The position numbers and the translations under genes are program-made. Shown piece by piece: positions 55,202 to 64,000 of a stretch of 64,000 bases of DNA (its first letter is position 1; each line of letters opens with the position of its first letter). This DNA is from Histomonas meleagridis (lineage: Eukaryota; Parabasalia; Tritrichomonadida; Dientamoebidae), in assembly GCA_020186115.1 (NCBI GenBank), contig WSYJ01000144.1, forward strand, positions 124,001 to 188,000, in the 5' to 3' direction. Below the pieces are notes generated by a model, which saw only the letters and a program-made list of their open reading frames with translations, was not told where the DNA came from and did not search any database.

Positions 55202-58200
55202 ATGGAACAAGAAAAAAGTAGTCCAATTAAAGAATGGGAATCACTTCTTTGTGAGCATGCAGAATTCGATGAATTTGAAGATCTTCTTGAATATTTGAGT
55301 CGTGATACTCATGTTTGCAAATGTCAAGAAAGTTGGTCCAAAAATCAACTTTCTGTAACGTGCTTAGATTGCAAGATACTAGATAATGCGTGTGTTTGTC
55401 TTAAATGTTTTCTAAATGGTAATCATGAAGGTCACTCAATTATTATTTGTACAGAAGCATTAGGGAACTGCGATTGTGGCGACCCATACCAATGGAAGCC
55501 AACAGGTTTTTGTAAATATCATCAAACTGCAACCAAAAACGAATCTAAGATTCCCTCTTCAATATCAAGTATTCTCCCACAAATTTTTGATTCAGCATCA
55601 ACGCTTCTTCCTAAACTCATTTTATCAGGCTCTACAGATGAAGCGATTGAAGTCATTGACTGGCTTATTAATTTTTGTGAGATTGGAGATTTATATCGCA
55701 ATTTAGTCGTTATCTCATTAAGCAAAGGCACTATTTTTTCTGATCTTATTGATGCTATTTTTGAAACGACAGAAGAAGTTATTAGTTCGCTTGTTGATTT
55801 ATTATCATTATGCATCAATGACGCCATCTTCAAATTTTCGTTTGGTTATGTATATATCACACGAACATTAGATATGTTAAATAAGAATTACCAATTATTA
55901 CTTTCAGGAGATAATCAAAAAGTTGAACCATTTCTAAATTTATGTTTTCATTTTTACAAAGATTATATTTTACTTGAATGTGTTCAAAGACGTAATTTCG
56001 ATTTAGTTAAATGTCTTTTAGATCAAATCGAGAAATATCAAAACATTAAATTATCACTTGTAAATAATGAACGATTCAGGGAAAGTGAAATATTTTCGAA
56101 CTATTTTAATGTTTTTGTAGGTTTTATAGAAGTTATTAAAGATGAAAACTTTAAAGATTATTATCAAAAACTTTTTAATGGTTTAACTGATATATTTTTA
56201 GATAAATCGATTCTTTATTATACAAATATAAAAGAAGTTAAAGAAAAAAACATTTTTTTTCAATATGGAGAATATAATTATTACCTTCGAAAATTAACAC
56301 AACAAATGGATAAAAAAGAGAATTTAGAAATAGATATCATAAGTATAATTAATAAATTTGATGATTATTTTAAATCAATTTATCAAAACAAACAAAATTT
56401 AAATGTTTCATTATTTAATGGTTGTTCAATTTGTATTTTTTTAAATCCATATTTACTTTTGAAATCATTATTATTAAAACTTAAAGAAAATGTTAAAAAT
56501 ATTAACAATGAATTCTTATATTTAGTTTCAATTAATGTACAACGAATTTTACTTTCAAATGATATTTATAATCATAAAATTTCACCAGGAAATTTTGCGC
56601 TTGAATATTTTTTGTTTAGATTAACAATTTCTGATTTATTTATATTAATGCAAATGTGTATTGGGTTTTATCAAGATAAAGAAAAAATGATAAATACAAT
56701 TGCTCATACAATTGGAATTTTCGATGAAGATAATGAACATAAAAATGATTTAATTTATTTCATTTTTATACATTTCATTTCAAATTTAATATTCGATCGA
56801 TTAGAAATTAGTTTAAACAAAAAAGAAAAAGTTAATCAAAAATTAATATCGAAGTTATTATTTAAACAAAAATTATTTAAACCATTACAAAAAGTTTTTA
56901 AATCACCTCCTCTCGTAAATATAAAAACCATAAAAGAACATTTGGAATCAATTTCTACTTCTTCTCCTTCATTAAATGGTACAATGTTTAAATTAAAGTC
57001 GAAAACTTTATGGGATCCATTAGCGCCAATTTATCATTCGAATAAAATCTTAGCGATTTATTCGAAATATATATCGAAATATCCAAATGAATTAATGCCT
57101 TTTAAGCCATTTCTTGAAGAACCATTTGGAATGGATTTACATTCAGTTTTATTCTCTAAAACTTTATTAGCAATTGAATATTATATTTTATTATGTAAAA
57201 ATTCACAAGAAACAAATCAACTTATTATTAATCTTTTGTTAACAACATCGAAATTTTATACGAAAACTTCAAATAAAACTTTAGAAAATACAATTATTTA
57301 CGTAAATAACATTGAAGAATTAATTACAAAAATTCCAAATGATTTCGAATCGTTAATGTATCAAAAGTATCAATTCCAAAATTATTCATCAAAATCATTT
57401 GTCGATTTAATAAGTGAATTAGGGAAAATTGGACAAAACGCACTTCTACAAATGAACATATCATATGAAATACCTAAAACTAATAATAATAATAATAATG
57501 AAAAGAAAACTTCAAATAATAATAAATTAAATGCATTAAAGAATTCGATTTTAAGTTCATTTAATACAAAAATTGAACAATTCGAAAATGATAATAAAAA
57601 TGAACTCGACAAAAATGATTCGAATGATGAACATATTGAACAATGTTGTTCATGTCAAACGATTCTTAAAGAAAATGAAATCCTTTGTTATCCACTTTAT
57701 ATGTATTCGTCGACATTACCATTAAAATATGATAATTATGGAAATGTAAATTATGTAAAATGTTTCACATTATGTACACATTTAATACATCAAAAATGTG
57801 GCGATAATACTGAATGTCCGATTGATCGATATTTTCGTAATTTGTATTTACCAAAAATTGAGAATAGAAATGATTTATATAATGAGAAAGATGTGATTGA
57901 GAATGTTAATGAATTTGTTGCTAAATTTGATGACGTAAATCAAATTTTTTTGGCTTTTTGTAGTATAATCGTTTTGTATGAAGTAAGATTGAGAAATAAT
58001 TCGCAATGTTTAAATAACAAAAAATATTTCGGTTTAGTTCGAAATTTCTTTTTAGCGTTAAAAGTTATTTATCATCAAAATATTGAGAATTTTAATGTAT
58101 TAACATATTCGATTTTCCAAAGTTTTATTTTAGATTTAATAAAATGTGATTCACCTGAGACAAAAATTAATGAAATTATTCATAAAAATATAATAAATCT

Positions 58201-58792
58201 TAAAGATAAAGAACTTAATTTATTTTTAAGGCGTATAAAATTAACTGAATTTTTTGCATTAAATAATAATTTTGATAATTATGATAATTTAATTAATGAA
58301 TTAACTAATAAAGATTTATGCAATAAATATAATATTGTTTATAATGGAAATGAATATGTTTTCGATCCATATAAATTAATAAGTATGCCGAAAAACTTTT
58401 TGCATTTTGCTTTAGAACCTTTTAATTTATATCATGAACTTGTGACTACTGAAACTGAATGTTTCATATGTTTAAATGATTCAAAAGTGATCGAAACAGA
58501 ACTAAATGATGACTTAAAAGAATTATTTAATGATTCATTCGATCAATTCCATCTGATAATGAATTTGAACTTATGGCAATCGAGAATATTATTCGTATTG
58601 CATACGGATGATTCGCCTGATCCTTATTTCTACGATGTGCCGCCTGTGTATTTGGATGAGTTAGGGAATGTACAAATTGGTTTTGGTTTAAATGGTTTCG
58701 AAATATTTTTGTCTGATGAAAGATTAGAGAAATTGGCTGATGATTTTATATCAGGAGAAATTATGAAATATGTTGCTTTTGAAGATGAGTAA
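55202..58792 (+). CDS. UBR-box E3 ubiquitin ligase (UBR1/N-recognin-like)
   Basis: 1196 residues. The N-terminal UBR box (about 37-108) has the expected Cys/His series (CKCQESW, CLDC, CVCLKCF, GNHEGHS, GNCDCGD, FCKYH), which binds N-degrons with basic first residues. A long helical core follows. A RING-H2-like domain lies near 814-875 (CCSCQTIL, CTHLIHQKC, CPIDR) and a C-terminal cap with ETECFICLNDSK, PVYLDELGNVQIGF and LSDERLEKLADDF resembles the UBR1 UBLC/cap that ends the family. Together this fits a UBR1/2/3-type ligase of the N-degron pathway, shorter than animal UBR1 (about 1750), probably by loss in the middle. The 3' two thirds are much more AT-rich than the UBR box, with Asn/Lys runs. 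Confidence 0.9.
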   Translation: MEQEKSSPIKEWESLLCEHAEFDEFEDLLEYLSRDTHVCKCQESWSKNQLSVTCLDCKILDNACVCLKCFLNGNHEGHSIIICTEALGNCDCGDPYQWKPTGFCKYHQTATKNESKIPSSISSILPQIFDSASTLLPKLILSGSTDEAIEVIDWLINFCEIGDLYRNLVVISLSKGTIFSDLIDAIFETTEEVISSLVDLLSLCINDAIFKFSFGYVYITRTLDMLNKNYQLLLSGDNQKVEPFLNLCFHFYKDYILLECVQRRNFDLVKCLLDQIEKYQNIKLSLVNNERFRESEIFSNYFNVFVGFIEVIKDENFKDYYQKLFNGLTDIFLDKSILYYTNIKEVKEKNIFFQYGEYNYYLRKLTQQMDKKENLEIDIISIINKFDDYFKSIYQNKQNLNVSLFNGCSICIFLNPYLLLKSLLLKLKENVKNINNEFLYLVSINVQRILLSNDIYNHKISPGNFALEYFLFRLTISDLFILMQMCIGFYQDKEKMINTIAHTIGIFDEDNEHKNDLIYFIFIHFISNLIFDRLEISLNKKEKVNQKLISKLLFKQKLFKPLQKVFKSPPLVNIKTIKEHLESISTSSPSLNGTMFKLKSKTLWDPLAPIYHSNKILAIYSKYISKYPNELMPFKPFLEEPFGMDLHSVLFSKTLLAIEYYILLCKNSQETNQLIINLLLTTSKFYTKTSNKTLENTIIYVNNIEELITKIPNDFESLMYQKYQFQNYSSKSFVDLISELGKIGQNALLQMNISYEIPKTNNNNNNEKKTSNNNKLNALKNSILSSFNTKIEQFENDNKNELDKNDSNDEHIEQCCSCQTILKENEILCYPLYMYSSTLPLKYDNYGNVNYVKCFTLCTHLIHQKCGDNTECPIDRYFRNLYLPKIENRNDLYNEKDVIENVNEFVAKFDDVNQIFLAFCSIIVLYEVRLRNNSQCLNNKKYFGLVRNFFLALKVIYHQNIENFNVLTYSIFQSFILDLIKCDSPETKINEIIHKNIINLKDKELNLFLRRIKLTEFFALNNNFDNYDNLINELTNKDLCNKYNIVYNGNEYVFDPYKLISMPKNFLHFALEPFNLYHELVTTETECFICLNDSKVIETELNDDLKELFNDSFDQFHLIMNLNLWQSRILFVLHTDDSPDPYFYDVPPVYLDELGNVQIGFGLNGFEIFLSDERLEKLADDFISGEIMKYVAFEDE

Positions 58793-59436
58793 ATAATAAC
58801 TTTTTCATGTGATTGTCTGAAAAATTTGGTTTAAATCGGTATTAAGCACAAATGACGAAATGTAAAAGTATACTGAGGAATTTTCAAATTCGTTTTGGAA
58901 CATTGATTTTTTCGGTTATCATTTTGGCCAGATTTAAAACACTTTTTATAAATCAAATATTTTAGGATACAATTTTAAATATGGTTCAAAATTCATTTTC
59001 AATTTTGTGTTTCATGAAGAAACTGTAAGCAAAAAATAATAAAATAATTAATCTTTAAAGTATTTTTTCACCTCTTGCAAAATAACTTGCTTAAATGTAA
59101 TTTTTAATGTGTTATGATTATATCAATTCATTAATATCGTAAAACATGATAAATATGAATGCTTGAAAAAATAAATAAAATCATCAAATTATTGAATTCT
59201 TTGATTTATAATGCATGTCAAAAGAAATTTTATATTTTAAATTAATTGACTTTAATTTTGATTAAATTAATATCGATTAGTATATATATAAAACATTAAA
59301 AAAATTAATATATTAATTTCTTTTTATAAAGAAAAATTATTAAAATAGACACTAATAGTTTTGTGGGTAAAGTATTTCAAATGACAAAAATAATAATTAA
59401 TCAATTTCAAAAAAAGATTTTGGGAAGGTTAAACCT
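58793..59436. other. Convergent AT-rich intergenic stretch
   Basis: No gene or RNA recognised. Contains an ATATATATA tract near 59280. Confidence 0.4.
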
Positions 59437-59859
59437 TTACTTGATTGAAGCAAGGCATTTTGCACGAACCTCAGATTCTTGAATTTCAGCATAGCTATTT
59501 GCTTGTATGCTAAGTCCAACGCCAGGTAAAGCATTCTTGAACGAAATCCTTGTTGAAGCAGATATCATTTTCTTTCGTGCTGGTGCAGAATTTGGTACCC
59601 ATGAGATAAAGAGAAGCCTATTGCGAAGGTTTCCATCATCGTTGGTGAAATCATAATCGTAGACAGCGAAACATACATCATTTTGAGGGAGGTCATCAAG
59701 GAATTGATCATATGTTGTATCTTTTGGCCCTGTTTTATCAACAACAATAAACCTTTCGTCATCACTAAAAGTAAAGAGAACATATCGATATTTGTGACCA
59801 ATCTTGAAGTCATTAAAGACAGGCATGCATTCATCATGAACTATAATTCCAGTGAACAT
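59437..59859 (-). CDS. Cofilin/ADF actin-depolymerising factor
   Basis: 140 residues from ATG 59859 (the longer frame starts at GTG and reads through the promoter). MFTGIIVHDECMPVFNDFKI opens like other ADF proteins; then YRYVLFTFSDDERFIVV, TTYDQFLDDLPQNDVCFAVY with DYDF, RLLFISWVPNSAPARKKMIS (the conserved actin-binding long helix region) and STRISFKNALPGVGLSIQAN. Cofilin severs and depolymerises actin filaments. The Ser often found at position 3 for LIM-kinase control in animals is Thr3 here. Normal length. The initiator TCATTT is 12 nt upstream. Confidence 0.95.
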   Translation of the reverse strand: MFTGIIVHDECMPVFNDFKIGHKYRYVLFTFSDDERFIVVDKTGPKDTTYDQFLDDLPQNDVCFAVYDYDFTNDDGNLRNRLLFISWVPNSAPARKKMISASTRISFKNALPGVGLSIQANSYAEIQESEVRAKCLASIK

Positions 59860-59868
59860 GAAACAAAA

Positions 59869-59874
59869 AAATGA
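59869..59874 (-). promoter_or_regulatory. Initiator TCATTT
   Basis: TCAYTW match with A at 59872, giving a 12-nt leader to the cofilin ATG at 59859 and excluding the upstream GTG start. Confidence 0.7.
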
Positions 59875-60689
59875 AGTAAAGCGGACTTCAAAAAAGTATG
59901 AAATTATTCCTTTGAATTTTTTAAATGGATTTCTGTGAGAACAACCGTTATTCACAAAAATTCAAAGGGATGAAAATTTCCGTTTGCAACAGATTTTGAG
60001 CAAAATGCCTTTTGACCAAAGACCTATAATTAGGCAATGACCTACAAATGGGTTTCTACATTTGTTGTTAACTTGTTGTTTTTGTGAGGATATTTTGTGT
60101 TTTCGTTTTTTTATTTTTGAACATATTAGATTCAATATTATTTATATCTTCTCTAGAGAAAGTCCACTTGCAATTTTTCATATTCTAGCTAATGAACAAT
60201 ACATAAGTATCATTATTCTGGCAATAATTATGAGTATATTAATTTACCAAATAACCATTCAAGGTTTCATCTAACAGTTGATTAAGAAGTGTTAAATTAT
60301 TAAGCAAAAAGGTAATTGCGAAAAGCTGAATACTTGAAATATTAATACATTAATTAATTAATGCAGCCTTTTTGTAAAAAGGTAAAAATATATGGGTGAA
60401 TTGTTGAAATATTGATACAAAATATAAGGAAAAATAATATTTTTTAAAAAATTGAAAAAATATTGAATATAGAGATTTCTTATAAATAAATAAATTAAAT
60501 GAAATAGCTATTTTGTATATTATATCCATTTTATCTTATATATTTTAATATTACTTTTCATGAAATAATTGATTGAAATCAGCATCATGTTTTCTTCTTG
60601 ACATATAAACTTTGAAATTCATTAAAAACTCAAACCAAAAAACACGAAGATAATAAATTTCATTTAATTCTTCAAAATATTTTATTCAT
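59875..60689. other. AT-rich intergenic stretch
   Basis: A 70-codon plus-strand frame (60062-60274) is hydrophobic and unsupported. No other feature recognised. Confidence 0.4.
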
Positions 60690-63293
60690 TTAATCTAAAA
60701 AGTCCAAATCTGTTCCATTGCCGAATTCCACTTCGACCTCCTCGAACCCGCCGAAATCGCTGAAATCGGCGTCATCGAACATCGCGCATATTTTATCCAT
60801 TTCCTTCGTCTCCTTAAACAGATATCCGTTCGGCACTCCGCAGTTTGCACAGATCAAAACGTTTCTCAGACTCAGTTTTATGCTTTCGAAGTCGTTTGCG
60901 ACATCGAACGAATGATTCACAAAAGAAATTATTTCGTTTTTATCAATTTCCGATATTTTATGATGCAAAATTTGCATTATTTTCATTTTATAATTTTCGA
61001 TATTTGGAATCGTCAACTTCGAAAAGTTAACTAACGACATATACGTACGAACCTGTTGCGTAAAATATCGATTATATATCGAATTTGTGGTTACATTAAA
61101 CAAAAAGTCAAAAAGAATTTCGAAATTTTCAACATAATATCGAAATGAATCATCGGAAGTATTAAAGATAAATGTCTTCTCGATGATTTTTAAGATGTAT
61201 TTTATCGAGGGGAGTGTTAATTCAGTTATATTATCATTATAAATTTTAATGTGTAAAATATATCCTTGTTTCCAACATTCGATTTCACTTAGATAATTAA
61301 GTGAAAGTTCAGTAAAATCATTAACATCACTCATAAATCGCTCAATATATTGATGATATATTTCAATAAAATAATTTTCTGTTTCAATTCTTTTCCTTGC
61401 GCAATCGATCAAAAACCGTAAAATCGATTCAATATGAGCGTCACTTTCCGTGTATTGTATTGAAATTATTTCTTTGAATCTATCGTTAATTTTAGTCCAA
61501 TCACTAAAATTACAAAGTAATGAAGCAGTAAAAGTATAAGTCACATCCATAATTTTCTCATTATTATTTTCATTAGTTATAATATTTAAAATAAATGGGA
61601 AAAAAGTGACGAAATAAACGTCCGAAAAAGGTTTACATTTCTCACAAAAAGTTATCATTCCATTCAAAATCGAACAAACCTGGTCAATATTCGGGTTACC
61701 CCAAATCAAATTCATAATTTTTGAAACGAAATCCATTAAATACTTGTCACTTTTCTCTGAAATCAAAGCGTTAATTTGCATGAATAACATTGGAAAATCT
61801 TCATTATTACCATTAATTAGAATTTCTTCTATCATATTTAATAAAAAGTTTAGAATCTCATCAGAATTTATAATAATATTTTCCAAATTATTCAACAACA
61901 AAAACCGAATTGATTTCATAATTGCGATGAAATTAAATTCGTTTTTCATATTAAATATCACAGAAAACAATTCCAAAGTCATATTCACTAAATCGGGATT
62001 ATAGCCCAAATGTTTCAACACATTTGTCACACATATTAACACATTTCCGATGATTTCATTGTCATTTTTCAACACATTAATCAAATCAATAAAAAACGGG
62101 ATAAAAAAATCATTAAACAAACATCCAGCGCTACACGCAAGTGCATAACATAAGTTCAACGAAGGCTCCAATGATTTCATGTAATTAATTATTTGTATTT
62201 CTTCGATTTTACAGATTTCACTAAAACAATAAATAGTGTCTTCATTAATAACATTATCTGAATCGATTTCGTCAAGTGATTTCGTTGCGTTGTCCAACAT
62301 GTTCTTGAATAGATTTTGCGTAATTGTCTTTAAATAATTTATATGTTCGACCTTAAGATTCGAAATAAATGTTTTCCATGTTGACCAAAACTCATTCGAT
62401 GTATTATTCCATCCATAAGTTACCAACAAAGTAAAGCATTGTTGATGATTAAGAAATATATTATATGAACACATTTGATGAATATATTTCGTAAGGATTA
62501 ATGACAAAATTTGCGCGGATTTACTATTGTCAATTGATGAGTGATATAAATTGGGAAGTAATATGTTGAAATATTGCTCAAAGTAATCAGTGGTATCATA
62601 ACGATCGATAAATAACGTTTGAAGAATGCAAATTGTTTCATCAAATAAAATTTCGTTGTTGAGATAATTCTTGGTAAGTATCGTAAGCGTTTGCTCAGTA
62701 ATAAGTTGCCGTGGTGAAGCCCATTTACATAGTTCGTTGTATAGTTCAAGTGATGATGGTGTTGCATCGATTTGATGAAAGATGACATCAACTAATAATG
62801 GAAGTTGATGTGAAAAAATTTCACGTATTTGATTCTTCCTAAAAAATGGTATGTTGTCATTGGTTTCAAGTATGTTAAAATATTCAACTAATACAAATGA
62901 TGCAGAGATTTGTATCATTTCATCAATGAAATCACCCCAAATTTCAGGAAAGTCATTGATCGCAATTTGCGCTAGAAGTTTGGCAGTGGATGAAATAATT
63001 GATGGATCTCGATTTTCTCGGTCATTTAAAATGAAAAAAAGAATTTGACGAAGTTTCAATTTAATAGAAGAGTTCCATTTATTCCAATCATGGGCGGCAA
63101 TGCTTTGGCATACATGTAATGAAGCATAAATAGGATATAAATCATGATAATTTTCTAGAATTGTAATAGCAACATAAAGACTTTGAGGATTACTTATCCA
63201 ACTATAATAGAAATCTGCGGCTTCTTGTTGTTCGCCAAGATTTTGTGAATAAAGAGCTTCTGCTTGTTGTGCAAGAAAATCTGCATCAAGCAT
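60690..63293 (-). CDS. Exportin/importin-beta-like HEAT-repeat protein
   Basis: 867 residues. The N terminus follows the karyopherin-beta pattern: AADFYYSWISNPQSLYVAIT, then YASLHVCQSIAAHDWNKWNS, and TAKLLAQIAINDFPEIWGDF-like sequence near 105-125, corresponding to the exportin-1-type KLxxxLxxIxxxxWPxxWxxF. The rest is HEAT-like helices rich in Asn/Ile, ending in an acidic tail (EEVEVEFGNGTDLDFLD). Likely a nuclear transport receptor of the Xpo1/XpoT/Kap class; cargo undecided. It is shorter than CRM1 (about 1070) and lacks a recognisable NES-groove signature. Divergent from the partial gene at the right edge, with 84 bp between ATGs. Confidence 0.65.
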   Translation of the reverse strand: MLDADFLAQQAEALYSQNLGEQQEAADFYYSWISNPQSLYVAITILENYHDLYPIYASLHVCQSIAAHDWNKWNSSIKLKLRQILFFILNDRENRDPSIISSTAKLLAQIAINDFPEIWGDFIDEMIQISASFVLVEYFNILETNDNIPFFRKNQIREIFSHQLPLLVDVIFHQIDATPSSLELYNELCKWASPRQLITEQTLTILTKNYLNNEILFDETICILQTLFIDRYDTTDYFEQYFNILLPNLYHSSIDNSKSAQILSLILTKYIHQMCSYNIFLNHQQCFTLLVTYGWNNTSNEFWSTWKTFISNLKVEHINYLKTITQNLFKNMLDNATKSLDEIDSDNVINEDTIYCFSEICKIEEIQIINYMKSLEPSLNLCYALACSAGCLFNDFFIPFFIDLINVLKNDNEIIGNVLICVTNVLKHLGYNPDLVNMTLELFSVIFNMKNEFNFIAIMKSIRFLLLNNLENIIINSDEILNFLLNMIEEILINGNNEDFPMLFMQINALISEKSDKYLMDFVSKIMNLIWGNPNIDQVCSILNGMITFCEKCKPFSDVYFVTFFPFILNIITNENNNEKIMDVTYTFTASLLCNFSDWTKINDRFKEIISIQYTESDAHIESILRFLIDCARKRIETENYFIEIYHQYIERFMSDVNDFTELSLNYLSEIECWKQGYILHIKIYNDNITELTLPSIKYILKIIEKTFIFNTSDDSFRYYVENFEILFDFLFNVTTNSIYNRYFTQQVRTYMSLVNFSKLTIPNIENYKMKIMQILHHKISEIDKNEIISFVNHSFDVANDFESIKLSLRNVLICANCGVPNGYLFKETKEMDKICAMFDDADFSDFGGFEEVEVEFGNGTDLDFLD

Positions 63294-63377
63294 CCCCTGA
63301 CAATATTATTTTTATTGAAAAATCATGTCGAAAATATATTTGAATCAAAATATTATTATAATTATTATGCGCATTTT

Positions 63378-64000
63378 ATGATCAAAGAATCAAAAACATT
63401 AAAATTAATTCAAGATCAACTAGCAAAAGGAAGAAGCTTTGAAAATAGTGAAATAAAAGAACAAGATTTTATTGCATATTTTGAAATTAATTACAAAGAT
63501 ATGTTGGAAATACTTAGTGATTTCACTGCTGATAAAGACATACAAGAAAATGCTCTAGGAATTCTAGAAACAGGTACTACATATTTATCTTCAATTTCTT
63601 TCATTTCTTTTCCTCATGACACAATGCTAATTCTATTTCATTACCTTCCATCACCAAAAGCTATAAATGCAATTGCAAATATAATTTCATATGATCCTAA
63701 ATTTATAACATCATTTATGAATTGTTTTCAAACTAATTTAAACTTTACGAATTATTTTTCTAATTTGCTCTTTAGTAATTCTTTATGCTCCACAGCAACT
63801 TTGCGCCTTATAGAAAGCATGATTTGTATCATAGATTCACGAGAATCCACTTTTCCATTAATTTCAAATTTAATAAAATCCATTCAAACCCTTCCATTTG
63901 ATATCCAAGCTCATGGCTTCCATATTCTTTCAATTGTAAGCACATTTCACATTGAAGATTTTTATAATTTTTTGAAAAGTAATGATAAATTGCTTTCAAA
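63378..64000 (+). CDS. Partial helical-repeat protein, runs off the window
   Basis: Open from ATG 63378 to the end (207 codons, no stop). Helical repeats (IKLIQDQLAKGRS-like start; DIQENALGILETGTTYLSSI; LPSPKAINAIANIISYDPKF; HGFHILSIVSTFHIEDFYNF) suggest another HEAT/exportin-like solenoid. With the neighbouring gene this makes a divergent pair of solenoid genes. Family not decidable from the fragment. Confidence 0.7.
   Translation, partial: MIKESKTLKLIQDQLAKGRSFENSEIKEQDFIAYFEINYKDMLEILSDFTADKDIQENALGILETGTTYLSSISFISFPHDTMLILFHYLPSPKAINAIANIISYDPKFITSFMNCFQTNLNFTNYFSNLLFSNSLCSTATLRLIESMICIIDSRESTFPLISNLIKSIQTLPFDIQAHGFHILSIVSTFHIEDFYNFLKSNDKLLS

Noticed and set aside
59860-59955. GTG-started 32-residue extension of cofilin
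   Set aside because: ADF proteins start at MFTGI-like sequence, and the initiator sits inside the extension.
60062-60274. 70-codon hydrophobic plus-strand frame
   Set aside because: No promoter, no family, composition driven by AT content.
1-64000. tRNA, rRNA and CRISPR features
   Set aside because: No cloverleaf with a TTCRANNY arm, no rRNA-like block and no regularly spaced identical repeats were found on reading both strands; the 170-bp array is ankyrin-derived, not CRISPR.

Overview
The window looks like nuclear DNA of a trichomonad (parabasalid) protist, most likely a Tritrichomonas/Trichomonas-type genome. This is inferred. The evidence is an AT-rich sequence, compact genes read as single open frames, no prokaryotic operon structure, initiator-like TCAYTW motifs a few bases upstream of many start codons, and lineage-typical families: DUF3447-type ankyrin proteins, a BspA-like LRR remnant, and a small four-TM tetraspanin-like protein present in two copies. 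The remaining genes are eukaryotic housekeeping genes (fibrillarin, RNA polymerase I subunit A12, cofilin, BBS5, UBR ligase, exportin, Nup155-like).

Layout. 0.4-5 kb: two type I membrane proteins on the minus strand (one PT/Q/D-rich stalk protein, one EGF-IPT receptor-like protein). 5.3-16.2 kb: a folliculin-like DENN protein, RPA12, an unknown helical protein, an ITFG1/LINKIN-like membrane protein, an LRR protein, a coiled-coil protein divergent from a WD40 protein, and fibrillarin. 16.4-22 kb: a broken ankyrin gene carrying a 170-bp periodic array, an SDF2-like MIR protein, and a BTB/ankyrin-type gene with an interrupted 3' end. 22-28 kb: tetraspanin-like gene, a Galpha-like pseudo-GTPase, decayed coiled-coil gene, CH-domain protein, an atypical E2F. 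28.4-32 kb: a large CHD-type protein with a degenerate ATPase and C-terminal FYRN/FYRC domains. 32-43.7 kb: relics, BBS5, VPS39-like, a Ubl-like protein, a MATE transporter, an ankyrin protein, and a coiled-coil/disordered protein. 43.8-64 kb: a frameshifted tetraspanin copy, BspA-like membrane protein, Nup155-like nucleoporin divergent from an ARM-like protein, C9orf72-like, mucolipin-like channel divergent from a UBR-type E3, cofilin, exportin-like, and a partial gene at the right edge.

Functional themes. Several genes belong to endolysosomal and nutrient-signalling biology in other eukaryotes (folliculin-like, C9orf72-like, VPS39-like, mucolipin-like). Others act in the nucleus (CHD-FYR, E2F, RPA12, fibrillarin, Nup155-like, exportin-like). 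They are not obviously co-regulated; proximity may be chance.

Caution on starts. Several of the longest open frames begin at GTG or TTG. For those I moved the start to the first sensible ATG, usually supported by an initiator motif. One gene (VPS39-like) has no usable ATG at its 5' end. Many short coding-like islands lie between genes without a start codon and are best read as gene relics.
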